DNA of 36,041 bases from Lewinella cohaerens DSM 23179 (lineage in GTDB: Bacteria > Bacteroidota > Bacteroidia > Chitinophagales > Saprospiraceae), in the NCBI RefSeq assembly GCF_000379805.1, contig NZ_KB903555.1, positions 3,131 through 39,171 on the forward strand, given 5' to 3'. Under the pieces are notes generated by a model. It saw nothing but the letters and a program-made list of their open reading frames with translations, searched no databases and was not told the DNA's origin. Within the stretch, counting starts at the first letter, position 1, and each line of letters begins with the position of its first letter. Positions 17,830-25,878 of the stretch are shown here, piece by piece. A program made the position numbers and the translations under genes.

Positions 17830-18771
17830 ATGATACTTGATTCTGAAATCCGCGTTTTTGCTCCAGCAACCGTAGCGAACGTCGCGGTAGGCTTTGATAT
17901 CCTTGGTTTTGCCATTTATGGCCCTGGTGATGAAGTAGTCGTAAAAAAACGAGAACAACCAGGTTTAGTAATTTCAAAAATTACAGGAACCGGCGAAAAG
18001 GTACTACCTCTTGACCCTGCAAAAAACACAGCGGGGTTTGGTGCGCTTCAACTTCTTGTCCATTTGGGAATAGAAGAGACAGGCATCGAAATGGAAATCC
18101 ACAAGAAGATGCCTTTTGGAAGTGGGCTAGGCTCTAGTGCAGCTAGTGCAGCAGCCGGCGTTTTCGCCGTAAATGAACTACTCGGCCAACCATTGAGTAA
18201 AACGGAACTTCTACCTTTTGCTGTTGCAGGCGAACAGATTGCTGATGGCGCCTACCATGCTGACAATGTTGGCCCATCCTTATTAGGGGGAATTCTTTTT
18301 ATTCGTGACAATCAGAGCCTGGATGTTCATCAACTCCCTGCTCCTGAAGATTTGTATGCAGCCGTGGTCTATCCTTATGTTGAAGTATTAACAAAGGATG
18401 CCCGTGAAGTACTAAGCGACCAGCTCAGTCTTGCTCAACATATAGAACAGAATGGGAACCTAGGTGGGCTCATCACCGGGTTATATGAACAAGACTACGC
18501 TTTGATTGGTCGATCACTACACGATGTTATTATTGAGCCACAGCGAGCACAATTGATTCCTGCTTTTGCTGATGTAAAGAAAGCGGCATTAGACAACGGT
18601 GCACTTGGTGCAAGTATTTCAGGTGCTGGTCCAAGTATGTTTGCCTTATGCCGAGGCAAAGCGAATGCCCAAATCATAGCCAAAGCAATGCAGCGTACAT
18701 TTGAAAACCACGGCATTAAAGCTAATGCCTACCCCTCTCCTATCAATAAGGAAGGAGCTATTCGTATTTAG
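17830..18771 (+). CDS. thrB: Homoserine kinase
   Basis: A 313-residue GHMP-family kinase that phosphorylates homoserine with ATP, the step between ThrA and ThrC. The N-terminal ATPATVANVAVGFDILGFA is the homoserine-kinase opening and the ATP-binding GHMP loop reads PFGSGLGSSAASAAAG; the C-terminal GASISGAGPSMFAL is the third GHMP motif. It follows thrA by 36 bp and precedes thrC by 18 bp. The thrA-thrB gap contains a 14-bp direct repeat (AAGTAAARCTTTAA, 17794-17807 and 17815-17828) that ends one base before the ATG. Confidence 0.96.
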   Translation: MILDSEIRVFAPATVANVAVGFDILGFAIYGPGDEVVVKKREQPGLVISKITGTGEKVLPLDPAKNTAGFGALQLLVHLGIEETGIEMEIHKKMPFGSGLGSSAASAAAGVFAVNELLGQPLSKTELLPFAVAGEQIADGAYHADNVGPSLLGGILFIRDNQSLDVHQLPAPEDLYAAVVYPYVEVLTKDAREVLSDQLSLAQHIEQNGNLGGLITGLYEQDYALIGRSLHDVIIEPQRAQLIPAFADVKKAALDNGALGASISGAGPSMFALCRGKANAQIIAKAMQRTFENHGIKANAYPSPINKEGAIRI

Positions 18772-18789
18772 TATTCTAAAAAAGATTCC

Positions 18790-20124
18790 ATGCAACTATA
18801 CAGTACCAAAAACAGAGACATCCAAGTCGATTTAAAGCAAGCCGTTTTCCAAGGACTTCCAGAGGACAATGGTTTGTTCATGCCCAATGACATTCCTCGA
18901 CTCCCCCAAAGCATACTTGACAATCTGTCTCATCTTAGTTTTTCAGAGATTGGTTTTCATATCTCCAAGACCCTTTTTCAAGGAGCAATCCCTGACCAAG
19001 ACCTGAAAGAGATCATCGACAAGGCGATTAACTTCCCTGCACCTATTGTTCAATTAGATGATCAAAAGTATATTTTAGAATTATTTCATGGTCCATCTCT
19101 GGCCTTCAAAGATTTTGGCGCACGCTTCATGGCCCAGCTCATGAGTTACTTCAACAGAGGAGAAGACCAAGAGCTAACTATTTTAGTTGCCACATCTGGT
19201 GACACGGGTGGAGCAGTAGCAGCTGGTTTTCATAAAACGCCGGGCATACGGGTCGTTATCCTCTACCCTAGCGGAAAAGTAAGTGCCCTACAAGAAAAGC
19301 AACTTACCACATTAGGACACAACATCACAGCTTTAGAAGTAGATGGCACCTTTGATGATTGCCAAGCTTTGGTTAAGCAAGCCTTCCTTGACCAGGAGTT
19401 ACGGAGTAAAACTAGAATCAGTTCAGCTAACTCCATCAATATTTCCAGGCTAGTCCCTCAGTCTTTTTATTACTTCGAAGCATACAAGCAAGTCCAGAAA
19501 ACAACAGAGGATATCGTTTTCTGTATTCCTTCTGGTAATTTCGGTAACCTCACCGCAGGATTACTAGCCTACAAAATGGGACTTCCTGTCCATCAATTCA
19601 TTGCTGCAACCAACAGGAATGATGTAGTCCCCTCCTATTTACAAGACGGAGATTATCAACCACGACCATCTATCCGTACGCTATCAAACGCAATGGATGT
19701 AGGTAACCCTAGTAATTTTGCAAGAATGGTTGATATTTTTTCCGCTGCAAAAGGTAAAGGAATACCTTCTGACCAAGGTATATGGGAAGGCATGAATAAG
19801 CTAATTTCTGGCTTTTCCTTTAACGATCAAGAGACAGAACAAGCCGTCAAATACATCTTTGACACCTACAATTACCTCATCGACCCACACGGCGCAGTGG
19901 GTTACTTAGCGCTTGACGCCTACCAAAAACAACACCCAAACACTAAGGGTATTGTTCTGGAAACTGCCCATCCAGCAAAATTCAAAGAAGACATGGATCG
20001 AGTAATAGGCAAAGAAATTCCGGTCCCGGAAAGACTGCTAGCTCTTAGTGACCGTGTAAAAGAAGCTACATCTATGTCCATCGACTACACTAGCTTTAGA
20101 ACATGGTTAATTGAGAACCTGTAA
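18790..20124 (+). CDS. thrC: Threonine synthase
   Basis: A 444-residue fold-type II PLP enzyme that converts O-phosphohomoserine and water to threonine and phosphate. The PLP lysine is Lys107 in SLAFKDFGARFM; the phosphate-binding loop VATSGDTGGAV and the glycine-rich SGNFGNLTAGL follow, with the late LIDPHGAVGY motif. The length fits the bacterial/yeast-type enzyme. Last gene of the operon, followed by a strong terminator. Confidence 0.96.
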   Translation: MQLYSTKNRDIQVDLKQAVFQGLPEDNGLFMPNDIPRLPQSILDNLSHLSFSEIGFHISKTLFQGAIPDQDLKEIIDKAINFPAPIVQLDDQKYILELFHGPSLAFKDFGARFMAQLMSYFNRGEDQELTILVATSGDTGGAVAAGFHKTPGIRVVILYPSGKVSALQEKQLTTLGHNITALEVDGTFDDCQALVKQAFLDQELRSKTRISSANSINISRLVPQSFYYFEAYKQVQKTTEDIVFCIPSGNFGNLTAGLLAYKMGLPVHQFIAATNRNDVVPSYLQDGDYQPRPSIRTLSNAMDVGNPSNFARMVDIFSAAKGKGIPSDQGIWEGMNKLISGFSFNDQETEQAVKYIFDTYNYLIDPHGAVGYLALDAYQKQHPNTKGIVLETAHPAKFKEDMDRVIGKEIPVPERLLALSDRVKEATSMSIDYTSFRTWLIENL

Positions 20125-20143
20125 AAACAAACCTCTATTTGAC

Positions 20144-20183
20144 AAAAGCCTTACTTGGACTATCACCCAAGTGAGGCTTTTTT
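20144..20183 (+). terminator. Terminator of the thr operon
   Basis: AAAAGCCTTACTTGG (20144-20158) pairs with CCAAGTGAGGCTTTT (20167-20181) with one mismatch, an 8-nt loop and a T run. It ends directly at the first parS site. Confidence 0.85.
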
Positions 20184-20184
20184 G

Positions 20185-20202
20185 ATGTTCCACGTGGAAC
20201 AT
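20185..20202. promoter_or_regulatory. parS centromere site 1 (ParB binding)
   Basis: The perfect 18-bp palindrome ATGTTCCACGTGGAACAT contains the 16-bp sequence TGTTCCACGTGGAACA, a known form of the bacterial parS site recognised by ParB/Spo0J. It lies in the gap between the thr terminator and the next gene. The identical 16-mer recurs 91 bp away. Confidence 0.9.
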
Positions 20203-20276
20203 TACCGTAAAAATGCCGTCGATCTTTAAACCAAATCGCCTAAAATTCACTTCTATTTGAGCACATTTGATAGCAA

Positions 20277-20292
20277 TGTTCCACGTGGAACA
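20277..20292. promoter_or_regulatory. parS centromere site 2 (ParB binding)
   Basis: The second perfect copy of TGTTCCACGTGGAACA, 91 bp after the first in the same intergenic gap. Read as codons, ATGTTCCACGTGGAACAC gives MFHVEH, a false N-terminal extension that a gene caller could add to the downstream peptidase. Confidence 0.9.
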
Positions 20293-20344
20293 CCGCTATC
20301 AACGACTCAGTCTTTACCTTTATGCACGCATAAAAAACGCTATA

Positions 20345-22681
20345 ATGAAAGCAAAGTCTCTACTTATTCTATTCACGCTATGCCTTTTTGGGCATGAAAT
20401 CAGCGCTCAAGACAAGCGCTACAACCAGAGTAAATTCAAACAACTCTATCAAGAACTTGCCACTCCTAATGTTTACAGAACTGCATCTGGAGCACCTGGA
20501 CACAAATACTGGCAGCAGCAAGCGGACTACGTAATGAACATCCGCTTAGAGGATGATACTCAAAGAGTATATGGTGACGAAACAATCACTTACACCAACA
20601 ACTCTCCTGATGCACTCTCCTACTTATGGGTTCAGCTAGATCAAAACATGCGTGCCAAAGATTCGGACACTTACAAAGCACGTACCTCTAACATTGATGA
20701 CCGTATGAGTTTAAGAGGACTCAATAGCCTTGAACCCACCTTCGATGGTGGCTTTAAACTAGAATATGTCCGCGATGGAAACAACAAAAATCTTGACTAC
20801 ACTATTGTAAAAACAATGATGCGTGTAGACTTAGCCACTCCTTTGGCACCAGGCGCAAAGGCTACATTAAAGATAAAGTGGTGGTACAACATCAATAACA
20901 GGATGACAATGGGTGGTCGTTCTGGTTATGAATACTTCGAAGAAGACGAAAACTACCTTTATACCATTGCTCAATTCTTTCCTCGCATGGCTGTATATAG
21001 CGACAATGAAGGATGGCAAAACAAGCAATTTTTAGGCGGTGGGGAATTCACACTCCCGTTTGGCAATTATGATGTAAAGATCACTGTACCTTCGGACCAC
21101 AAAATAGCAGCCACCGGAGTGCTGCAAAATGCAAAAGATGTACTGACAAAAACTGAACAAGATCGTTTTGCCCAAGCAAAAAAAGAAAGAGAAACACCTG
21201 TCATTATTGTCACAGAAGAGGAAGCGATTGAAAATGAAAAAGAAAAAGCAACCACATCCAGTACCTGGCACTTTAAGGCAGAGAATGTACGTGATTTTGC
21301 ATTTGCTTCTTCCCGGAAATTCATCTGGGATGCCATGGGTGTAGACCAAGAGGATGGTTCTGTTGTTATGGCAATGTCCATGTACCCAAAGGAAGGCAAC
21401 CCATTATGGGAACGCTACTCGACCAAGGTCGTTGCTCATACTTTAAAATGGTACAGCCATTATACTTTTGCCTACCCCTACCCTGTTGCTTGGTCGATCC
21501 ATGCAGCAAGTATTGGTATGGAGTACCCTATGATCTGCTTCAACTTTGGTCGACCTGAGAAAGATGGCACCTATTCTGAAAGAACCAAGTATGGCATGAT
21601 TGGCGTGATCATTCACGAAGTAGGCCACAACTACTTCCCAATGATCGTCAACTCAGATGAGAGACAATGGACCTGGATGGATGAAGGATTAAATTCTTTC
21701 TTACAATACCTAACGGAGCAACAATGGGAAAGAGATTATCCAAGTCGCCGTGGGCCAGCCAAAAACATCGTTTCCTACATGGCCGGTGATAAAGAAGGTA
21801 TTTCTCCGATCATGACTAATTCAGAATCGATTCTACAGTTTGGCAACAATGCCTATGGTAAGCCAGCAACTGCACTAAATATTTTAAGAGAAACCATCAT
21901 GGGCCGTGAGCTCTTTGATTATTCCTTCAAAGAATACGCGCGGCGTTGGCAATTCAAGCACCCATCCCCTGATGACTTTTTCCGTACAATGGAAGATGCC
22001 TCAGCAATAGATCTTGATTGGTTTTGGCGTGGGTGGTTCTTCACTACCGACAATGTAGACATCGCACTTACCGATGTAAAGTGGTACCAGATCAATACGC
22101 AGAACCCAGATGTAGAGAATGCATTAATCAGGCAACAGCAAGAAGACGGCCCTCGTCGTATTGGCAGCATCCGTAACGAAAAAGAAATCGCTAAGACGCA
22201 AGACGAAATTGATACTACCCTACGTGACTTTTATACCGAATACGATCCTCTCGCAGTAAGTATACTAGACAAGGATGATTACGAAAAACTATACGCTTCT
22301 CTTTCTGACGACGAAAAAGCAGCATTAGAAGATGGTCGTAATTATTATGAAATGACCTTCAAAAATGAAGGTGGTCTAATTATGCCTATTATCATCCAGC
22401 TACAATTTGCAGATGGTAGTAATGAAGATCACTATATCCCTGCTGAGATATGGAGACGGAACAACGAACAGGTAACTAAAGTCTTAGTTACAGAAAAAGA
22501 AGTGAGTTCAATTGTTATCGACCCCTACCTCGAAACAGCAGACACCGATCGCACCAACAACTACTTCCCTCCCCGCCAAGAAATGAACCGCTTTGAGCTG
22601 TACAGAAGAAGCAATCGTGGCAGCCGGGAAAATCCGATGCAGAGAGACCAGCGAGCAAAAGCAGCAGAAGGCTCTAACTAA
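20345..22681 (+). CDS. M1-family metallopeptidase, exported
   Basis: A 778-residue zinc peptidase. The ATG at 20345 starts a clear signal peptide (MKAKSLLILFTLCLFGHEISAQ); upstream in-frame starts run through parS site 2 and are rejected. The N-terminal beta domain is followed by the substrate-binding ASIGMEYPM motif in place of GAMEN and by the zinc site HEVGH (424-428) with Glu447 (WMDEGLNSFLQYL), a full HEXXH-x18-E set. The remainder carries Asp/Glu-rich insertions and a basic C-terminus without an obvious T9SS sorting domain. Secreted peptidases of this type are common in Bacteroidota that feed on protein. Confidence 0.92.
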   Translation: MKAKSLLILFTLCLFGHEISAQDKRYNQSKFKQLYQELATPNVYRTASGAPGHKYWQQQADYVMNIRLEDDTQRVYGDETITYTNNSPDALSYLWVQLDQNMRAKDSDTYKARTSNIDDRMSLRGLNSLEPTFDGGFKLEYVRDGNNKNLDYTIVKTMMRVDLATPLAPGAKATLKIKWWYNINNRMTMGGRSGYEYFEEDENYLYTIAQFFPRMAVYSDNEGWQNKQFLGGGEFTLPFGNYDVKITVPSDHKIAATGVLQNAKDVLTKTEQDRFAQAKKERETPVIIVTEEEAIENEKEKATTSSTWHFKAENVRDFAFASSRKFIWDAMGVDQEDGSVVMAMSMYPKEGNPLWERYSTKVVAHTLKWYSHYTFAYPYPVAWSIHAASIGMEYPMICFNFGRPEKDGTYSERTKYGMIGVIIHEVGHNYFPMIVNSDERQWTWMDEGLNSFLQYLTEQQWERDYPSRRGPAKNIVSYMAGDKEGISPIMTNSESILQFGNNAYGKPATALNILRETIMGRELFDYSFKEYARRWQFKHPSPDDFFRTMEDASAIDLDWFWRGWFFTTDNVDIALTDVKWYQINTQNPDVENALIRQQQEDGPRRIGSIRNEKEIAKTQDEIDTTLRDFYTEYDPLAVSILDKDDYEKLYASLSDDEKAALEDGRNYYEMTFKNEGGLIMPIIIQLQFADGSNEDHYIPAEIWRRNNEQVTKVLVTEKEVSSIVIDPYLETADTDRTNNYFPPRQEMNRFELYRRSNRGSRENPMQRDQRAKAAEGSN

Positions 22682-22807
22682 AATACTGGCTTAGGGAGTT
22701 CGCAAAAAACAATCTACACATCTTCCTACAAGTTTTGCTTTATCCATCATCAGATTTTCCTTGCGTAGATTATTTATTCCCTCATCCCTTAAAGAATCCC
22801 CCCATTT

Positions 22808-22847
22808 ATCGCCCTACGACTTGTCGTCGTGGGGCGATCCTTTTTTT
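22808..22847 (+). terminator. Terminator of the second M1 peptidase gene, overlapping the hipT 3' end
   Basis: A 13-bp stem (22808-22820 with 22826-22838, arms built on ATCGCCC and GGGCGAT, one G-T pair), a 5-nt loop, then CC and T7. It works for plus-strand transcripts; most of it lies inside the last codons of the convergent hipT-like gene. Confidence 0.85.
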
Positions 22848-23836
22848 AGAAAATTCCTGCGAGTACGATAAGCTTGCAAATACCCTCTTTGTGTGGGTGC
22901 GTCCAAAAAAGATTGTGCTACCAATTTCTCGACTTGCTCTTGTCGTTGAACAAACGACTGCAATAATTTCTCTATCCGTTTAGGGCGCATCTCCCAACGG
23001 TTACCAAGTTCTACAAAATCATCATAAGCAGCGTGCCCTTGCTTCTTCCACACCTCCGATTTGAATTCGTCTTCGAATAAGCCCTTACTCAAAGCAAAGT
23101 CAGAATCGTCTACATGGATACGTGTATTGAGTAGATCGTAAGCCGGACTCATCAAGTAATCCCCCTGAAGAGTTTCCAATACAGAGAAATTTTTCAAATG
23201 AGCATCTCCATTCGAAAAAAGATAATTGAAAACAAGTAGCTGAAATAGCTTCTCTATTTCTACCCGCCAAGCAGGCAGGAACTGCCGCAGTAATTCCCCC
23301 AATGCCTCGTAGCTATAATCGTACTTAAAATTGGCCCCTCCATTCTCACTGGTTCTTCCTGCCAGGGAAGCAAAATCTTCACTCCCCCATTTATGACCAC
23401 CTTTACCTAAGTCAAATCGACGAGTGAGATAAGCTGGAGTCCCATCGGCAAAAAAGACCAAACCATTGGCCGCTGTATTTATACCATATACTTGCTCGGC
23501 CAGCTGCATGGTGAGATGTTCATTCATAGGAGCCTGCTCAACTTTTTTCAGATCCCGTGGAACAGGTTTCAATATGTAAGCGCCTTGCTCTTCTTCATTG
23601 GCCAGGCGTAATTCTTTACCATCCAACACCATGCTCAATTTTTCCTGAACACCAGACACCGATAAATGCTTTCTATTTTGGACAAAAGCAGCGGCAGTCT
23701 CTTCGCTCAACTGAGGCGGAGAAAAAGGTAAAACAGGGTTGACTTTTTTACCATCAAAAAGCTTTCGTAGAGCTGACGGACTATAGCTGTGATATCCCTC
23801 TGCTAAAGTGCCTGGGCAATTTTTTAATACTTCCAT
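22814..23836 (-). CDS. hipT: HipT-like serine/threonine kinase toxin (HipA C-terminal type)
   Basis: A 340-residue HipA-fold kinase without the N-terminal subdomain of classical HipA; that part is a separate gene just upstream. Such kinases phosphorylate a cytosolic target (glutamyl-tRNA synthetase for E. coli HipA, tryptophanyl-tRNA synthetase for HipT of E. coli O127) and halt growth. Seen here: Gly-rich loop with S59-V60-S61-G62 followed by VQEKLSM, Lys90 (YILKP) for ATP, the catalytic loop NGDAHLKN with Asp211, and the metal motif AYDLLNT with Asp234. The SxS pattern matches the two autophosphorylated serines known in HipT. It starts 2 bp after the hipS-like stop codon. The gene's end overlaps a terminator on the other strand. 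Confidence 0.88.
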   Translation of the reverse strand: MEVLKNCPGTLAEGYHSYSPSALRKLFDGKKVNPVLPFSPPQLSEETAAAFVQNRKHLSVSGVQEKLSMVLDGKELRLANEEEQGAYILKPVPRDLKKVEQAPMNEHLTMQLAEQVYGINTAANGLVFFADGTPAYLTRRFDLGKGGHKWGSEDFASLAGRTSENGGANFKYDYSYEALGELLRQFLPAWRVEIEKLFQLLVFNYLFSNGDAHLKNFSVLETLQGDYLMSPAYDLLNTRIHVDDSDFALSKGLFEDEFKSEVWKKQGHAAYDDFVELGNRWEMRPKRIEKLLQSFVQRQEQVEKLVAQSFLDAPTQRGYLQAYRTRRNFLKKGSPHDDKS

Positions 23837-23837
23837 A

Positions 23838-24167
23838 TTACTCCTTTTCTGCTTCCCTAATTGTTATTGCCCCTATCGTATCATAAGCAGCAGTAGCCAG
23901 TAACAATCCGAAATGGTCATCTTCATCAATTTTCAATTGCCGGCTTTGCAGCTTACGGTTTACTCCTTCGCTGAGCATATTGAAAAAAAATGGAAAAAGC
24001 ACTTCACTTTCGTAAGCCTCTTCTTGTTTGGGCAATCGCAAACTAACGGCTGGCTTGGTAGGGTCACTTACCCAAGCTGGGCTATAAATAAAATGATAGT
24101 GACCACGTGCTTCCTCCGTAAGTGTCCCCAAGTGTTCTCCATTGCGGTAGACTTCTCCCTTTCTCAT
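23838..24167 (-). CDS. hipS: HipS-like protein (HipA N-terminal subdomain), probable antitoxin
   Basis: A 109-residue protein matching only the N-terminal subdomain 1 of HipA: the opening RKGEVYRNGEHLGTLTEE is the domain's first beta hairpin, and LFPFFFNMLSEGVNRKLQSR is its conserved helix (FxNLLPEG-type). In the three-part HipBST system the equivalent small protein, HipS, is the antitoxin that blocks the separate HipT kinase. Here it lies between the HTH gene and the kinase gene with a 1-bp gap on each side, so the three are surely co-translated. The function is taken from that family, not tested here. Confidence 0.85.
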   Translation of the reverse strand: MRKGEVYRNGEHLGTLTEEARGHYHFIYSPAWVSDPTKPAVSLRLPKQEEAYESEVLFPFFFNMLSEGVNRKLQSRQLKIDEDDHFGLLLATAAYDTIGAITIREAEKE

Positions 24168-24168
24168 T

Positions 24169-24378
24169 TTACTTTAGTTGCCTTATTTGTAAATGTATTT
24201 CCAGACCTAGCACTTTCAGAATACGATCCAGAATATCAAGTGTAGGGTTATTTTGTCCCCGCTCCAATTTATAAAGCGTATTTACGCTCACATCAGCTAA
24301 CTCTGCCAAGTCGGGTTGCGTAAGCCCCAGAAGCTTCCTTCTCTCCTTGATTTGCCCACCTATATCTTTAACTAACAC
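24169..24378 (-). CDS. hipB: HipB-like XRE-family DNA-binding protein
   Basis: A 69-residue helix-turn-helix protein of the Cro/CI (XRE) type: IKERRKLLGLTQPDLAELAD and VSVNTLYKLERGQNNPTLD form the HTH, and the short tail LGLEIHLQIRQLK would give the extra beta strand seen in HipB dimers. It starts with GTG at 24378, since no ATG is available in frame. It should repress its own operon, and it may add to toxin control by binding the complex. The start codon lies inside the first of four operator-like palindromes. Confidence 0.87.
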   Translation of the reverse strand: MLVKDIGGQIKERRKLLGLTQPDLAELADVSVNTLYKLERGQNNPTLDILDRILKVLGLEIHLQIRQLK

Positions 24379-24391
24379 TATAATGTGATTT
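24370..24391. promoter_or_regulatory. Operator-like site 1, overlapping the hipB start codon
   Basis: An imperfect copy of the 22-bp pattern AAATCACACTnnAGTGTGATTT, three mismatches, centred at 24380.5. It covers the GTG of the hipB-like gene. Confidence 0.6.
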
Positions 24392-24430
24392 TTTAATTAA
24401 TTTAGGTAAATCTAGCCAACAATGCAACTA

Positions 24431-24452
24431 AAATCACCCTATCATGTGATTT
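24431..24452. promoter_or_regulatory. Operator-like site 2
   Basis: The same 22-bp palindrome pattern with three mismatches, centred at 24441.5, 61 bp from site 1. Confidence 0.65.
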
Positions 24453-24491
24453 CATACAATAAAACTGTTGTAGATTCTATAACACAACCCC

Positions 24492-24513
24492 AAATCACAC
24501 TAGAGTGTGATTT
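24492..24513. promoter_or_regulatory. Operator-like site 3, perfect palindrome
   Basis: AAATCACACT and AGTGTGATTT are perfect 10-bp inverted arms around AG, centred at 24502.5, 61 bp from site 2. This is the strongest candidate HipB site. Confidence 0.75.
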
Positions 24514-24551
24514 TTAAGGATATTATAGTACTAAGGATACTCCAAAATTAA

Positions 24552-24573
24552 AAATCACACTATGCTACGATAA
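24552..24573. promoter_or_regulatory. Operator-like site 4, half-site
   Basis: The left arm AAATCACACT is perfect; the right arm is decayed. Centred at 24562.5, 60 bp from site 3 and about 80 bp before the mvaD promoter element. Confidence 0.5.
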
Positions 24574-24642
24574 TTAATTTCATAAATAACAATTCGCACT
24601 ATTGCTGAAAAAGTATAAACATAATGTCAAAGGGATTGTCTC

Positions 24643-24650
24643 TATCTTTG
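24643..24650 (+). promoter_or_regulatory. Promoter -7 element (TAnnTTTG) for mvaD
   Basis: TATCTTTG, a full consensus match 19 bp before the ATG at 24670. Confidence 0.6.
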
Positions 24651-24669
24651 GAATTGAAAAACAACGACC

Positions 24670-25773
24670 ATGGACTATAAGAATCCGAAATTCATCATTG
24701 ATAGTAGTCAGCTTACTCCCGGTAAAGTGCGTTGGCGCAGCCCAAGCAATATTGCCTTAATTAAGTACTGGGGAAAATATGGCCAACAACTCCCTCGTAA
24801 TCCTTCGATAAGTTTGACACTTTCACAAGCAGCGACGGATACCACCTTAAGTTATAGTGCGAAGCAAAGCGATAAAGAAATAGACCTAGACTTCTATTTT
24901 GCAGGAGAATCGCGGCCTGATTTTTCTCTTAGAGTAGAAAAGTATCTAAAAATATTGTTGCCTATTTTTCCTTTTCTCGGGCAACTACATTTGCGTATTG
25001 ATACCAATAACAGCTTTCCCCACTCGGCAGGAATAGCATCTTCAGCTTCCGCGATGAGTGCCATTGCATTGATCTTATGTAGTATGGAAAAGCGCTTTTT
25101 TGATTCACTCTCGGATTCAGAAACCTTTTATCAAAAAGCATCCTACCTCGCACGTTTAGGATCTGGTAGTGCTTGCCGTTCTGTTTATCCACATGTAGCA
25201 GTATGGGGAGAAGCCGGAGAAATCCCGCGAGCTTCCAACCTTTATGCGATACCTTATGCAGATCAGGTACACGATATTTTCGAAACGTACCACGATGATA
25301 TTCTCATTATCAGTAAAGCAGAAAAAAGTGTTAGTAGCGGCGCCGGACATAACTTGATGGAAGGTAATCTTTATGCTGATAATCGTTACCTACAAGCACG
25401 CCAGCGTATGGATAATTTAACAGCAGCGATGCGAGCAGGTGATCTAGAAACTTTCGGAAAAATTACAGAAGCAGAAGCATTGACCTTGCATGCACTGATG
25501 ATGACATCGAACCCTCCCTACCTTTTGATGGAACCCAATAGTATTGCCGCTATTCGCAAAGTACAAGCTTACCGTGCTGAAACTGGGCATCCTTTGTATT
25601 TCACACTAGACGCTGGGCCTAATTTGCATTTGCTTTATCCTGATAATATTGCCACCGAAGTAAAAACATTTATCCGTAGTGAACTCACTCCTCTTTGCCA
25701 GGATGGCATCTACATTGCAGATCGATGTGGAGCGGGGCCGGAGGAGTTGGAGGCTGATTTAAATCCAAACTAA
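24670..25773 (+). CDS. mvaD: Diphosphomevalonate decarboxylase
   Basis: A 367-residue GHMP-superfamily enzyme that makes isopentenyl diphosphate from mevalonate diphosphate with ATP, the last step of the mevalonate route. SPSNIALIKYWGK near the N-terminus is the family signature, followed by RNPSISLTLS, the ATP-binding loop HSAGIASSASAMSAIAL and the late LDAGPNLHLLYP segment. Its presence implies isoprenoid synthesis by the mevalonate route, as in several Bacteroidota lineages; no other pathway gene is in the window. It is divergent from the hip genes, with a 291-bp gap that carries the operator-like sites. Confidence 0.95.
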   Translation: MDYKNPKFIIDSSQLTPGKVRWRSPSNIALIKYWGKYGQQLPRNPSISLTLSQAATDTTLSYSAKQSDKEIDLDFYFAGESRPDFSLRVEKYLKILLPIFPFLGQLHLRIDTNNSFPHSAGIASSASAMSAIALILCSMEKRFFDSLSDSETFYQKASYLARLGSGSACRSVYPHVAVWGEAGEIPRASNLYAIPYADQVHDIFETYHDDILIISKAEKSVSSGAGHNLMEGNLYADNRYLQARQRMDNLTAAMRAGDLETFGKITEAEALTLHALMMTSNPPYLLMEPNSIAAIRKVQAYRAETGHPLYFTLDAGPNLHLLYPDNIATEVKTFIRSELTPLCQDGIYIADRCGAGPEELEADLNPN

Positions 25774-25803
25774 ACCAGCTGTTTCTAATTCCCTACTAAA
25801 TCT

Positions 25804-25811
25804 TATCTTTG
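25804..25811 (+). promoter_or_regulatory. Promoter -7 element (TAnnTTTG) for the oxoamine synthase gene
   Basis: TATCTTTG, a full consensus match 67 bp before the ATG at 25879. Confidence 0.55.
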
Positions 25812-25878
25812 CAGCTTAATCCTAATTAAAAGAACCAGCACGAAGACCATTTTCGCGCGGTTCAAAAAAGTGCGTCTT

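Noticed and set aside
22735-22983. An 82-codon plus-strand frame at the end of hipT
   Set aside because: It crosses a terminator and is antisense to the well-supported kinase gene.
24370-24573. Tandem duplication as the sole source of the four operator-like sites
   Set aside because: Segments between the sites do not align with each other, so only the palindromes and their spacing recur.
25185-25193. Exact DnaA box TTATCCACA inside mvaD
   Set aside because: A single site within coding sequence; expected by chance over 36 kb and explained by the codons.
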